Made by a program: the position numbers and the translations under genes. This document shows, piece after piece, positions 28,583 through 37,609 of a DNA stretch of 64,000 bases. The first letter of the stretch is position 1. Each line of letters starts with the position of its first letter. The DNA comes from Oscillospiraceae bacterium MB08-C2-2 (GTDB lineage: Bacteria; Bacillota; Clostridia; Oscillospirales; Ruminococcaceae): contig CP141729.1 of assembly GCA_035621215.1 (NCBI GenBank), positions 3,060,944 to 3,124,943 of the forward strand, given 5' to 3'. A model generated the notes under the pieces. That model searched no databases and was not told the DNA's origin. It saw nothing but the letters and a program-made list of their open reading frames with translations.

Positions 28583-28616
28583 TAAAAAAACCGGCGCAGC
28601 TTTATGCTGTGCCGGT
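28583..28616 (-). terminator. Terminator of the CAP-domain gene
   Basis: Minus strand: stem ACCGGCACAGC/GCTGCGCCGGT followed by TTTTTTTATG, 23 bp after the stop. Confidence 0.9.
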
Positions 28617-28638
28617 ATACTGCAAGTGGTTTCAAAAA

Positions 28639-29577
28639 TTAGCCGATAAACATCTGGGTAATATACAGGTAACCGTTGGAATCGGTCACAATTCCCAAGC
28701 CGATTTCAGTGAAGGAACTGTTGAGAATATTTTTGCGGTGCCCTTCGGACTGCATCAGAGAAGTGTGAGCGCTGTTGAGGAAAGCATTTTTAGCCAAATT
28801 TTCACCTGCTGTTTTGTAGCTGATGCCAAAATCGCTCATCATTTCAAAGGGAGTGCCATAGGTAGGAGAAGTGTGATCAAAATATCCACGGTCGATCATA
28901 TCCTGCGATTTGAGGCGAGCGACTTTGCTCAGTTCGGAATTCAAGGTCAGAGGAGCAACACCTGCATTTTTACGCTCGGCGTTGATCAAATCCAGCATCT
29001 GGGTCTCCAAAGTGGTGGCGCTTCCATCGTCCGAATTGGAATTATCGCTGCTTCCGGGATTGGAAGGAGTAGGGTTGGAGGGCTTGGGGTTGGAAGGCGT
29101 GGGCGCAGAAGGCTCAGATACCTCAGGCTCAGAAGGCGTGGGGGTTACCGGAACCGATGGACAAGAAGAGCCTGTATTACAGTCCGGGTTTGTGGGAGTT
29201 GTCTGATTGGGGCAGAGGGAATTGTAAAGATTGTTCAGATCGACATTCCCACTTTGGAAAGAATTTAAAAGATCAGAAGGGGAATAAGAGCTGATTACAG
29301 TATTGCCATTGTTGCAGTTTGCATTGCTGCCGTTGTTGCCATTCAAATTGTTACCATTGCTGCCATTGTTGCAATTCGAATTGTTACTGTTGTTGCAGTT
29401 TGCACTGCCGGAACTGAACTGCCGAACAATACCCGCATATGTACAACTGGGATCGCTGTTGGTAATGTATCGGTAGCTGGATGCTGCCATTGCGGGTGTT
29501 GCCATTGCGGCCACCACCAATGCACTTGCTGCACCGGAGGCAATAAGCCTTAAATTCTTTTTCCACTGCTTGTTCAT
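28639..29577 (-). CDS. Secreted CAP/SCP-domain protein (YkwD-like)
   Basis: 312 aa. An N-terminal signal peptide (basic NKQWKKNLRLIASG, hydrophobic core, AMAASS cleavage region) is followed by an Asn/Gly/Cys-rich low-complexity stretch (about residues 55-95), then a Pro/Ser/Thr/Glu-rich linker (TPTPSEPEVSEPSAPTPSN) and a C-terminal CAP domain (about 190-312) with LINAERKNAGVAPLTLN, GYFDHTSPTYGTPFEMM, AGENLAKN and EGHRKNILNSSFTEIGLGI. CAP proteins of this type occur in spore coats and cell envelopes of spore-formers; their activity is unclear. Monocistronic with its own terminator. Confidence 0.9.
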   Translation of the reverse strand: MNKQWKKNLRLIASGAASALVVAAMATPAMAASSYRYITNSDPSCTYAGIVRQFSSGSANCNNSNNSNCNNGSNGNNLNGNNGSNANCNNGNTVISSYSPSDLLNSFQSGNVDLNNLYNSLCPNQTTPTNPDCNTGSSCPSVPVTPTPSEPEVSEPSAPTPSNPKPSNPTPSNPGSSDNSNSDDGSATTLETQMLDLINAERKNAGVAPLTLNSELSKVARLKSQDMIDRGYFDHTSPTYGTPFEMMSDFGISYKTAGENLAKNAFLNSAHTSLMQSEGHRKNILNSSFTEIGLGIVTDSNGYLYITQMFIG

Positions 29578-30057
29578 TTAAGAATCCTCCTTTGGATCAA
29601 AGTTTAGGCACAGTATACAACTCAAATTCCAATTAAGCAATAAAAATAGGGGAATCTTGCCATGGTAATATCTGCTCCCATTTTTAGGAATATATAAATT
29701 CCCTATGATCATCAGGGAATGCAGGGATTTTCTAAGCACCAAAATATCTTGAATTTTTTAATTAAAAAGCATTTTTTATAGAAAATTTGCTGAAAAATAT
29801 CGAGTTTTTCCTTTTAAGCCTTTAGGCAGGGGGGGCATAAAAGGAGACGTAAAAACACAAAATTCGCTGAAGTTTTTGAAGCATAGAAAAACTCGAAATT
29901 TAATATATATGAATTTTTTTGAAAGAGCTGAAATCAATTGCAGAATAAAAAAATGCCGCCGCTGCTGTTTTTTTATTTTAAAGCCATAAAAGGTACAATT
30001 ATCCCGAAAAAAGGCGATTTCCGACAAATTTGTAGGTATTATTCATAAAATAATTGC
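29578..30057. other. AT-rich intergenic region
   Basis: About 480 bp of very AT-rich sequence between the CAP gene and the LacI promoter. A short open frame at 29776-30027 lacks a ribosome site and shows no family resemblance, so no gene is called. It presumably holds the CAP gene's promoter. Confidence 0.5.
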
Positions 30058-30086
30058 TTGACATGGCTTTTTTTATATGCAATAAT
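30058..30086 (+). promoter_or_regulatory. Promoter of the LacI-type regulator and sugar ABC operon
   Basis: TTGACA, 17-bp spacer, AATAAT. A perfect operator palindrome starts 12 bp downstream. Confidence 0.75.
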
Positions 30087-30098
30087 AAATTTAGCAAC

Positions 30099-30120
30099 AA
30101 AATGTAATCGATTACATTTT
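30099..30120. promoter_or_regulatory. LacI-family operator
   Basis: A 22-bp perfect palindrome centred on ATCGAT with arms AAAATGTAATC. The core TGTAATCGATTACA fits LacI/CcpA-type sites (central CG). It sits at the transcription start, so bound protein would block the promoter; autoregulation by the next gene is likely. Confidence 0.8.
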
Positions 30121-30280
30121 TTGTCGAAAGTCTGTCATTTCAGCTACAATCAGTATCCAAATGACTATACAGAACGAGTGATGTTGCGCTTTTGCACCGT
30201 AATAAAGCCCTTTGAGGCTGTTGTGTTGCACAGCAATAACTGGTTAGCAAGAATTTTATCATAAAGGAGCGAGAGATATC

Positions 30281-31294
30281 ATGGCCACTATAGCGGATGT
30301 TGCAAAAAAAGCCGGTGTATCGGTCGCCACGGTATCCAGAGTGCTCAACAAACAATCCACAGTGTCGGGCAAAACAGTTTCGCGGGTGAAGGCTGCCATT
30401 GAGGAGCTCAGCTATGAGCCAAACATGCTGGCAAGGAATTTCAGGCGAAGCGAAAGCCGGGTTATTCTGATTCTGGCGCCCAACATCACCAACCCCTACT
30501 ATGCGCACATCCTCTCGGGCATCGGCGCAAAGGCACGAAGCCTTGGCTACAGTGCTCTCATTTGCACAACCGAAGAGGATAAAGCCCGAGAGGCCGAATA
30601 CCTGGATATGTTGGCCAAAAATAGGGCGGATGGTGCAATTCTGCTGGCTACAGAAAACGACGAGGATTACTTCCGGGAGATCGTTTCTCAATACTCGCTG
30701 GTGCAGTGCTCGGAGCCTTTTACTCACTTAGAAACCGCTCATGTTTCCATCGATAATTACAAAGCCGCCCGCCATGTGGTGCGGCATTTGCTGGATACGG
30801 GGCACCAGCGGATTGCCACCATCAGCAGTGTGAACAACTATACCTCCACCGGCCAGCGCCTCATGGGTTACAAGGATGAGCTTCTGGAAGCAGGCCTTGC
30901 GGCAGAGCCGGAGATGATTGTTTACGGCAGCCGGGATTATAGCTTTGCCAGCGGCTACGAGGCGGCAAAAAAACTTTTGCAGCAAAGGCCCAGGCCCTCC
31001 GCCATTTTCTGTATATCGGATATGTTGGCGCTGGGGGCTGTGCATGCGGCAAAGGATATGGGGCTTTTGGTTCCGGGAGAGCTTTCGGTCATCGGCTTTG
31101 ATGATGTTGAATACGCCACCACCTTTTCGCCTGCTCTTTCCACGGTAGCCCAGCCCTGTTATCAGCTTGGGGAATGCTCTATGGAGCTGCTTTTCTCTCT
31201 GATGAATGGTGGGGATGTGAGCAAAAAGCAAATGGTTTTGGATTTCAATCTTATTATTCGGGATTCATCGGCTCCGCTTCATGCGGGGCTATGA
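30281..31294 (+). CDS. LacI-family transcriptional regulator
   Basis: 337 aa. The N-terminal helix-turn-helix is ATIADVAKKAGVSVATVSRVLN with hinge YEPNMLARNFRRSES, then a sugar-binding domain (about 60-337: ILILAPNITNPYYAHILSGI, CSEPFTHLE, VSIDNYKAA, VIGFDDVEYATTFSPALSTV). AAAGGAGCGAG precedes ATG 30281. It probably represses itself and the following ABC importer, oxidoreductase and isomerase genes through the palindrome at 30099-30120, released by the transported sugar or a product. Confidence 0.95.
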   Translation: MATIADVAKKAGVSVATVSRVLNKQSTVSGKTVSRVKAAIEELSYEPNMLARNFRRSESRVILILAPNITNPYYAHILSGIGAKARSLGYSALICTTEEDKAREAEYLDMLAKNRADGAILLATENDEDYFREIVSQYSLVQCSEPFTHLETAHVSIDNYKAARHVVRHLLDTGHQRIATISSVNNYTSTGQRLMGYKDELLEAGLAAEPEMIVYGSRDYSFASGYEAAKKLLQQRPRPSAIFCISDMLALGAVHAAKDMGLLVPGELSVIGFDDVEYATTFSPALSTVAQPCYQLGECSMELLFSLMNGGDVSKKQMVLDFNLIIRDSSAPLHAGL

Positions 31295-31325
31295 AAATAA
31301 AAAAAATCAGGGGGTCCTTTTCACC

Positions 31326-32429
31326 ATGAAAACAAGAAAGCTTTTATGTGCAGCTGTTGCCCTGATGCTTGTAATGGGTGCCTTGACAGGCTGTGGAGGC
31401 ACACAGGCTCCGGCCGGCAGTGCCGCTTCGGCAGCACCCAGCGCAGCAGCGCCAGCATCATCTGACTCAAAGGAAGCACCTACCGAAAATATTCGTATCG
31501 GTGTTATCATGCCCTCCGCAACCCACGGCTTTACCGGTGAGAGCATTCAGCATGCCGAGGCCGAAATTAAAAAGCTGGCCGAAGAGCGTGGCTTTGAGTA
31601 CAAATTCCTCACTGCTGAGGAAGCTTCCGGTCAGGTTACACATGTGGAAACTCTTTTGACTTGGGAACCCCAAGCCATTGTGATGTGGCCCATCGAGGGC
31701 GATGCCCTGCGCAGTGCCGCTCAATCCATTCTGGATGCCAACATCAAGCTCGTTATTTATGACCGGTTGATTGAAGGCTTTACCCCGACTGCCGAAATCA
31801 TGGGTGATAACGAAACCATCGGCAAAATGACCGGCGAATACTTCAATAAATTCTTTGCAGATGATCTCGCCGCAGGCAAGAAGATCAGTTATCTGGAATT
31901 CATGGGCGATTCCTCCACTGTTCCGAAACAGCGTTCCGATGGCTTTAAATCCACCATTAACGAGGCCTTTGTTGTGGCCAATGAGCCTTACAGCACCGGC
32001 TGGCAGCGCCAGACCGCCATGGAGCAGATGGAAAACTGGCTCAACACCAGTGATGCCGCCAAGATCGAAGAATTGAGGGCTATCTTTACGCATGACGATG
32101 AAGTGGTTCTCGGTGTTCTGGATGCACTGAAAAACTACAGCGGTCCTGCCAAGCTCAGTGTCAAGCTCCTTTCCGGCGTGGGCGGGCGTAAAGAAAACAT
32201 TGCCACCTTTGCTGACCCCGGTGTGGAAGGTCTCAAGCAGGTTACTTATATGTTCAGCCCTTCTATGATTCGCAATGCTGTTCAAATGGGTGTTAACGCC
32301 GCTTATGGTGAGCAGTATAACGGCAAGGATATTGGTGGGCTGGTTCTGATTGATACTGTGGAAATTGATGAAAGCAATCTGGCCGAATACGAGGCCTCCG
32401 ACCTGTTTAAAGAGCGCTACAGCATCTAA
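31326..32429 (+). CDS. Sugar ABC transporter substrate-binding lipoprotein
   Basis: 367 aa. Lipoprotein signal: KTRKLLCAAVALMLVMGALTGC, the Cys being lipidated; then an Ala/Ser/Pro-rich linker and a periplasmic-binding-protein type 1 fold (IRIGVIMPSATHGFTGESIQ, PQAIVMWPIEGDAL, LVIYDRLI, MGDSSTVPKQRSDGF, IFTHDDEVVLGVLDAL). Related to ribose/xylose/rhamnose binding proteins. Anchored outside the membrane, it delivers a sugar to the permease encoded downstream. ATG 31326 follows AGGGGG. A structured repeat separates it from the ATPase gene, which may allow excess binding protein. Confidence 0.92.
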   Translation: MKTRKLLCAAVALMLVMGALTGCGGTQAPAGSAASAAPSAAAPASSDSKEAPTENIRIGVIMPSATHGFTGESIQHAEAEIKKLAEERGFEYKFLTAEEASGQVTHVETLLTWEPQAIVMWPIEGDALRSAAQSILDANIKLVIYDRLIEGFTPTAEIMGDNETIGKMTGEYFNKFFADDLAAGKKISYLEFMGDSSTVPKQRSDGFKSTINEAFVVANEPYSTGWQRQTAMEQMENWLNTSDAAKIEELRAIFTHDDEVVLGVLDALKNYSGPAKLSVKLLSGVGGRKENIATFADPGVEGLKQVTYMFSPSMIRNAVQMGVNAAYGEQYNGKDIGGLVLIDTVEIDESNLAEYEASDLFKERYSI

Positions 32430-32482
32430 AAGCCAAGCACTCATTCTGCATGCCGGCAGATACAAGCATTTGTTTGAATGAA

Positions 32483-32728
32483 GGGGCCGACCGGCTGTAG
32501 TCGGTCGGCCCCGCAGGCTGTAGACATAACTACCTTTAGCTTGAAAACCTCATGGTTCTGATGCGTAATTCTTCCGAAGTCGAATTGATTTCGACGCAGG
32601 AATACTACTTTTTGCGCCGGAGCGGTGCAATCCGGGGGGAATATGGGGGGCATTGGATGCCCCCCATAGAGGGTGTAGACTTTTGTCTACACCCTCAGGG
32701 GCCGACCGGCGGGCAGTCGGTCGGCTCC
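32483..32728 (-). repeat. Structured intergenic element, copy C, with flanking duplicated hairpins
   Basis: Reverse orientation. The core is 32519-32697, ends TGTAGAC and GTCTACA, with the same ordered motifs as copy B (reading leftward: TGTAGAC hairpin, ATGGGGGGCAT stem, CCCCCCGGA, GTCGAAATCAATTCG, AGAATTACG). On each side is a near-identical hairpin: GGGGCCGACCGGC/GTCGGTCGGCCCC at 32483-32512 and the same with GGCTCC at 32698-32728. It lies between the binding-protein and ATPase genes. Confidence 0.82.
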
Positions 32729-32825
32729 GGCCTTTTGAGCACACCGGGGCAACCCGGAAGAAAATTCACTCCAAGCCAAATGCTCCGGGCAAAAATCCGG
32801 GTGAAGAAAGTGAGATGAGCCCCTT

Positions 32826-34331
32826 ATGCTGGTAGAAATGAAAAACATTTCCATGGATTTTGGGCCTGTGCGTGCACTCAATAACGTCAGCTTTACTGTT
32901 GGCCCTTCTGAAATACACGGGCTCTTGGGTGAGAACGGTGCGGGAAAATCCACCCTGATGAACATTCTGGCCGGATCTTTCTTGCCCAGTGAGGGGGAAA
33001 TCTGGATAGATGGCCGCGGGGTTGTGATGGATGGGGCAAAAACAGCCAACCACAACGGCATACGGTTTATCCATCAGGAGCTAAACCTGTGCAACGACTT
33101 GACTGTTTTTGAAAACCTGTTTTTGACTGAGGAAATCAAAACAAAGCTTGGCTTTTTGGATAGAAAAGCCATGATCGAAAGAACCGCCTCGGTGTTCCAG
33201 CGAATGAAGGTCAGCATTGATCCCACGGCGCTGGTGGCCGATTTGGAAGCCTCCAAAAAGCAGATGGCGGAAATCGCCAAGGCCCTGCTCTTTGACTGCA
33301 AGCTTATTATTATGGATGAACCCACCACCAGCCTCACCAGCAGTGAGATTGAGGTTTTGTTTGAGATTATGAACCAGCTCAAGGCGGAGGGTGTCAGCTT
33401 TATTTACATATCCCACAAAATGCCGGAAATTTTTGAAGTTTGTGATCGCTACACTGTTCTGCGGGATGGTACCTTTATCCAGAGCGGCCAGCTGGCTGAA
33501 ATGGATGAGCACCGGATCACCGAGCTGCTCATCGGTAAATCCTTGGTGGATGCCGACCTAAAAGAGGCGGCAGGCACCGCCGTTGCCGAAGAGGTGGTGC
33601 TCTCCCTGGAGGGGCTCAGCGGCAGTGGCTTTTCGGATATAGATTTGGAGCTGCATCGAGGCGAGGTTGTAGCGATAACTGGCTTGCAAGGCTCGGGCAG
33701 CAGCCAGCTTGTGGATGCCCTGTTTGGGGCCGCTCCCATTAAAAGCGGGCGCATCCTGCTGGATGGTAAGCCGGTCAATGCCCGCTCCAACATTCGCAGC
33801 CGTATGCGGGGCGGTTTAGCTCTTGTACCCCGCAACCGAAAAGAACGGGGAATCCTCACCGATCTTTCTATTTACGATAACCTTTCCATGGGCTTTTTCA
33901 ACACCAAGCACAAGCGCCCTTTCATCAGCAAAAAAGAAGAAACACAGCGCTTTTCCCGCCAAAAAGAAGCCCTTGCCATCAAGACCGATCACCCCTCCAA
34001 CCCCATCACCTCCCTTTCCGGGGGCAACCAGCAAAAGGTGATTCTGGCCCGCTGGCTGGAAACGGACGCCGATGTTTTCCTGCTGGATAACCCCACACAG
34101 GGAATCGATGTGGGCAGCAAGCACGAAATCTATAAGCTGATTCTTTCGTTGGCAAAGCAGGGCAAAGCGCTGATCGTGTTCACCAAGGAATTCCCGGAGC
34201 TTTATAAGGTAGCCGATCGGTGTGTGGTGCTCTATAAGGGGAAAATCAACGCCCGGCTGGAACGGGATGAGCTGGATGAATCCACCGTGATGTATTATTC
34301 CACAGGCTCGAATCTGGAGGTAACGAGATGA
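32826..34331 (+). CDS. Sugar ABC transporter ATPase (RbsA/MglA type)
   Basis: 501 aa with two fused ATPase domains. The first has Walker A GLLGENGAGKSTLMN and Walker B KLIIMDEPTTSLTSSE. The second has the degenerate Walker A GLQGSGSSQLVDALFG typical of RbsA-type proteins, then SLSGGNQQKVILARWL and FLLDNPTQGIDVGSK. It powers import of a monosaccharide. ATG 32826 is used; an ATG at 32838 is also possible as the ribosome site is weak. The gene overlaps the permease gene by 4 bp. Confidence 0.94.
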   Translation: MLVEMKNISMDFGPVRALNNVSFTVGPSEIHGLLGENGAGKSTLMNILAGSFLPSEGEIWIDGRGVVMDGAKTANHNGIRFIHQELNLCNDLTVFENLFLTEEIKTKLGFLDRKAMIERTASVFQRMKVSIDPTALVADLEASKKQMAEIAKALLFDCKLIIMDEPTTSLTSSEIEVLFEIMNQLKAEGVSFIYISHKMPEIFEVCDRYTVLRDGTFIQSGQLAEMDEHRITELLIGKSLVDADLKEAAGTAVAEEVVLSLEGLSGSGFSDIDLELHRGEVVAITGLQGSGSSQLVDALFGAAPIKSGRILLDGKPVNARSNIRSRMRGGLALVPRNRKERGILTDLSIYDNLSMGFFNTKHKRPFISKKEETQRFSRQKEALAIKTDHPSNPITSLSGGNQQKVILARWLETDADVFLLDNPTQGIDVGSKHEIYKLILSLAKQGKALIVFTKEFPELYKVADRCVVLYKGKINARLERDELDESTVMYYSTGSNLEVTR

Positions 34332-35320
34332 ACGGACTAAAATTGGGCGGTTCCAAAAAAATGGCCCTGCGCAGCTTTATGACCAACTATAACTTTGTGG
34401 TATCCTTTGTGCTGCTTCTCATTGCGGCTGTGGCGGTCAATCCCTCCTTCCTGCGGTGGAACAACATCTCCAACCTGTTTGTGCAGGGCACCATTGTGGG
34501 TATTGTAGCTATGGGAATGAGCATGATTGTTTCTGCCGGCATGATCGATATTTCGGTGGGTGCGCAGGTGGCTTTGATTTCCGGCCTTGGGGTGCTGGTG
34601 CTCAACCAGACCGGCAGTGTTTTTGTCATGCTGCTGTTCTGCTGTGCCCTTGGCGGTTTAATCGGATTGTTTAACGGCCTGTTGGTGGCCAAAGGCAAAA
34701 TGGCCCCCATGATTGCCACGCTGGCCATGCAGTCCATCTGCCGTTCCATTATCACCCAGCTGGGGCAGGGTGGGCCTTTCACCGTTTCCAACGAAAATTA
34801 CGAAAGCTTTCGCCTCATTGCCGCCAGCGGCTTTCAACTTACCGAAAAGGTTCGCCTGCCCTATATGATGATTATTTTCTGCATCGTTTCCTTTGGTTTT
34901 GCAGTAACTATGGACCGCACCAAGTTTGGCAAGCATGTCTATGCTGTGGGCAGCAACGAAACCGCCGCATGGCTGGCCGGCATTAATGTGCACCGCATCA
35001 AAATTGCCGTGTTTGTGATCACCGGGCTTATGAGCGGTGTGGCTTCTCTGCTGTATGCCTCCCGCCTTACTGCTATTCAGGCCTCCAATGCGGGGCTTAA
35101 CTTTGAGATGGATGCCATTGCGGCCGTTGCCATCGGCGGCACCGCCATGAGCGGAGGCCGGGGCAAAATTATGGGCACCTTCCTGGGTATCCTCATGTTC
35201 CGCATGATCAACAACATTTTGACCATGGCCAATGTACCGCCCTTCCTCAGCGGTCTTGTCAGCGGCATTATCATCATTGTGGCGGTGCTCATGCAAAACT
35301 TCCAAAATAAAAAAAGATAA
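34328..35320 (+). CDS. Sugar ABC transporter permease (RbsC type)
   Basis: 330 aa, hydrophobic throughout, with family segments NISNLFVQGTIVGIVAMGMSMIV, AGMIDISVGAQVALISGLGV, AVGSNETAAWLAGINVHRIK and AAVAIGGTAMSGGRGKIMGTFLG. It forms the membrane channel of the ribose-type importer with the ATPase encoded just upstream. The start codon overlaps the ATPase stop (ATGA). Confidence 0.94.
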   Translation: MNGLKLGGSKKMALRSFMTNYNFVVSFVLLLIAAVAVNPSFLRWNNISNLFVQGTIVGIVAMGMSMIVSAGMIDISVGAQVALISGLGVLVLNQTGSVFVMLLFCCALGGLIGLFNGLLVAKGKMAPMIATLAMQSICRSIITQLGQGGPFTVSNENYESFRLIAASGFQLTEKVRLPYMMIIFCIVSFGFAVTMDRTKFGKHVYAVGSNETAAWLAGINVHRIKIAVFVITGLMSGVASLLYASRLTAIQASNAGLNFEMDAIAAVAIGGTAMSGGRGKIMGTFLGILMFRMINNILTMANVPPFLSGLVSGIIIIVAVLMQNFQNKKR

Positions 35321-35328
35321 AAGAGGGT

Positions 35329-35439
35329 GGTCAGCGTGAAAAATCAGGCTGACCGTGATGTGCCAATCGCTCTCCGCTTATGGCGGGAACCGCGATTGAT
35401 GCACAAAGAGACCATTCCTTTTTATGGTCTTTTTGTGTC
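35329..35439 (+). terminator. Three hairpins between the ABC genes and the oxidoreductase
   Basis: GGTCAGC/GCTGACC (35329-35354), CAATCGC/GCGATTG (35364-35398) and ACAAAGAGACCAT / ATGGTCTTTTTGTGT (35403-35439). The last has a T-run inside its 3' arm and looks like a leaky terminator that could lower expression of the enzymes. Confidence 0.6.
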
Positions 35440-35469
35440 AGAACATATGCGAAAGGAATGGTCTTAATC

Positions 35470-36516
35470 ATGCTGAAAATTGGTATCATCGGCTGCGGCA
35501 AGATCACAGAGGTACGCCATGCCCCGGAATACCACGAGAACCCGGCATGCAGCCTGACTGCCTACTACGATGCCGACCCGGCTCGCTCCCAGACTATGGC
35601 GGCTCTTTACGGCGGCAAGGCCTGCTCTTCGGTGGAGGAACTGCTGGCCGAAAATCTGGATGCAGTCAGCGTCTGTGTAGCCAATAAGGATCACGCCGCC
35701 GTTTCGATAGCGGCTTTGGAAGCAGGCTTCCATGTGCTGTGCGAGAAGCCGATGGCTTCCACCTTAGAGGAGTGCTTGGCCATGAACGCCGCCGCCCAAA
35801 AAGCGGGAAAGCTGCTGATGATTGGACACAACCAGCGGTATGCCAGAGCCCATGTCAAGGCAAGGGAGCTGATTGCCCGGGGTGAGATCGGGGAGATTTT
35901 AAGCTTTGCCACCACCTTTGGCCATTCGGGGCCAGAGGGCTGGACCGGGCTGCGCAACTCTTGGTTTTTTGATAAAAGCAGGGCCAGCTTTGGCTCTATG
36001 GCGGATTTGGGTGTACATAAAACCGACCTGCTCCATTACCTGTGCGGCCAGCGGATTGTGGAGGTTACCGCTACTTTGCAAACCTTGCACAAGACCTTCC
36101 CGGATGGTTCTCCCATCACGGTGGATGACAACGCTGTCTGCCTGTATAAAATGGAAAACGGCGCAGTGGGTACCATGCGGGTCAGCTGGACCTTTTATGG
36201 CGAAGAGGATAATTCCACCCGCATTTACGGAACGGGGGGCTGTATCCGTCTCTACGATCACCCCCGGTATGCGCTCATTGTGGAGAAGCCCCAAGGGGAA
36301 AATACCTATTATGAGCTGGATAAAATGACCAGCAACGAGGAGCAGACCACCGGCCGCCGCACCAGCACCGGTGTGATCGACGCTTTTGTGGATAGCATTC
36401 AAAACGGAACCCCTACCGTGGCCTCAGGGGAGGAAGCCCTCAAAGCCATGCGGGTGATCTTTGCGGCGGAAGAATCGGCCAGAACCGGAAATACCATTCA
36501 GGTCTCGGAGGACTGA
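35470..36516 (+). CDS. Gfo/Idh/MocA-family oxidoreductase
   Basis: 348 aa NAD(P)-dependent sugar dehydrogenase. Rossmann motif KIGIIGCGKITEVRHAPEY, then VCVANKDHAAV, the EKP signature HVLCEKPMAST, and FGSMADLGVHKTDLLHYLCG in the C-terminal domain (Asp/His of the catalytic region). ATG 35470 is preferred; ATG 35458 directly follows AAAGGA and is too close. It follows an ABC sugar importer and precedes a sugar isomerase, so it probably oxidises the imported sugar or an inositol-like polyol. Substrate unknown. Confidence 0.9.
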   Translation: MLKIGIIGCGKITEVRHAPEYHENPACSLTAYYDADPARSQTMAALYGGKACSSVEELLAENLDAVSVCVANKDHAAVSIAALEAGFHVLCEKPMASTLEECLAMNAAAQKAGKLLMIGHNQRYARAHVKARELIARGEIGEILSFATTFGHSGPEGWTGLRNSWFFDKSRASFGSMADLGVHKTDLLHYLCGQRIVEVTATLQTLHKTFPDGSPITVDDNAVCLYKMENGAVGTMRVSWTFYGEEDNSTRIYGTGGCIRLYDHPRYALIVEKPQGENTYYELDKMTSNEEQTTGRRTSTGVIDAFVDSIQNGTPTVASGEEALKAMRVIFAAEESARTGNTIQVSED

Positions 36517-36554
36517 GCGACCTGGGAATACCATAAAATGAGGAGGAATTTGCC

Positions 36555-37544
36555 ATGGCAAGACCCATAACGTTGCTGACCGCCCAGTATGGTGATCTTT
36601 CCCTGGAGGAGGTTTGCCGTCTGGCCGGCTCCATCGGATACGAAGGGCTGGAGCTGCCTACCCAATGCCACATTGATGTTCACAAGGTGGTGGAGGAGCC
36701 GGGCTATGCCCAAAGACTCAAGGGAACACTGTCCGAATATAACCTTTCTGTCTGGGCGATTTCCGCCCATTTGGCGGGGCAGTGCGTGGGGGATAACTGG
36801 GATCAGCGGCTGGATACCTTTGCCCCCTCCCGGCTGTCCGGTAACCCGGAGGGTATCCGAAAGTGGGCTGTAGAAGAAATGAAAACCACTGCCCGGGCCG
36901 CACAGGCTCTGGGAGTAAAAGTGATTACCGGCTTTTTAGGCTCCACCATCTGGGGTTATTGGTATTCCTTCCCGCCCACCACTAAGGAAATGGTGGATGA
37001 AGGTTTTCGCAGAATCAAGGAGCTTTGGTCACCCATTTTTGATGTATTCGATGAATGCGGTGTCAAGTTTGCACTGGAGGTGCATCCCACCGAGATTGCC
37101 TTTGATTATTATAGTACCCAGCGCCTACTGGAAGAGTTTGAATACCGCCCCACGCTGGGCATCAACTTTGACCCTAGCCATCTGGTCTGGCAGGGGGTGA
37201 ACCCAACCACCTATCTGCGGGATTTTCAGAGCCGTATTTACCATGTCCACATGAAGGATGTGAAGCTGAGCCGGGATGGCAGAGGCGGTATTTTAGGCTC
37301 TCATTTGGATTTTGGAGACACCCGCCGGGGCTGGAATTTTGTTTCGCTGGGTCACGGGGATGTGGATTTTGATGGAATTATCCGGGAGCTGAACCAGATG
37401 GGCTACGATGGCCCCCTTTCGGTGGAGTGGGAGGATTCCGGTATGGAGCGCAACTTCGGGGCGACCGAGGCCTTTGAATTTGTAAAGAAAATCAACTTTT
37501 CTCCCTCAGATGTAAGCTTCGATGCCTCCATGAAAATGAAATAG
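36555..37544 (+). CDS. Sugar phosphate isomerase/epimerase (AP-endonuclease-2 TIM barrel)
   Basis: 329 aa. Metal-ligand motifs of the xylose-isomerase-like barrel: KFALEVHPTEIAFDYYST (Glu), INFDPSHLVWQGVNP (Asp, His), YHVHMKDVKL (His, Asp) and LSVEWEDSGM (Glu). It likely isomerises or epimerises the keto product made by the upstream oxidoreductase. AGGAGG precedes the ATG, and a strong terminator follows, closing the LacI-controlled operon. Confidence 0.9.
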   Translation: MARPITLLTAQYGDLSLEEVCRLAGSIGYEGLELPTQCHIDVHKVVEEPGYAQRLKGTLSEYNLSVWAISAHLAGQCVGDNWDQRLDTFAPSRLSGNPEGIRKWAVEEMKTTARAAQALGVKVITGFLGSTIWGYWYSFPPTTKEMVDEGFRRIKELWSPIFDVFDECGVKFALEVHPTEIAFDYYSTQRLLEEFEYRPTLGINFDPSHLVWQGVNPTTYLRDFQSRIYHVHMKDVKLSRDGRGGILGSHLDFGDTRRGWNFVSLGHGDVDFDGIIRELNQMGYDGPLSVEWEDSGMERNFGATEAFEFVKKINFSPSDVSFDASMKMK

Positions 37545-37560
37545 CCGATATGCTCGCAAT

Positions 37561-37600
37561 AAAAAAGGTTCATCTGCTGTAAGGCAGATGAACCTTTTTT
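37561..37600 (+). terminator. Terminator of the LacI/ABC sugar operon
   Basis: A 17-bp perfect stem AAAAAAGGTTCATCTGC / GCAGATGAACCTTTTTT with a 6-base loop. Confidence 0.92.
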
Positions 37601-37609
37601 CGTTTTGCT

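Noticed and set aside
29776-30027. 83-codon minus-strand frame in the AT-rich gap
   Set aside because: No ribosome site, no family resemblance and composition like non-coding sequence.
31467-32465. Long minus-strand frame opposite the sugar-binding protein
   Set aside because: Antisense shadow; the plus frame has a lipoprotein signal and a clear family fold.
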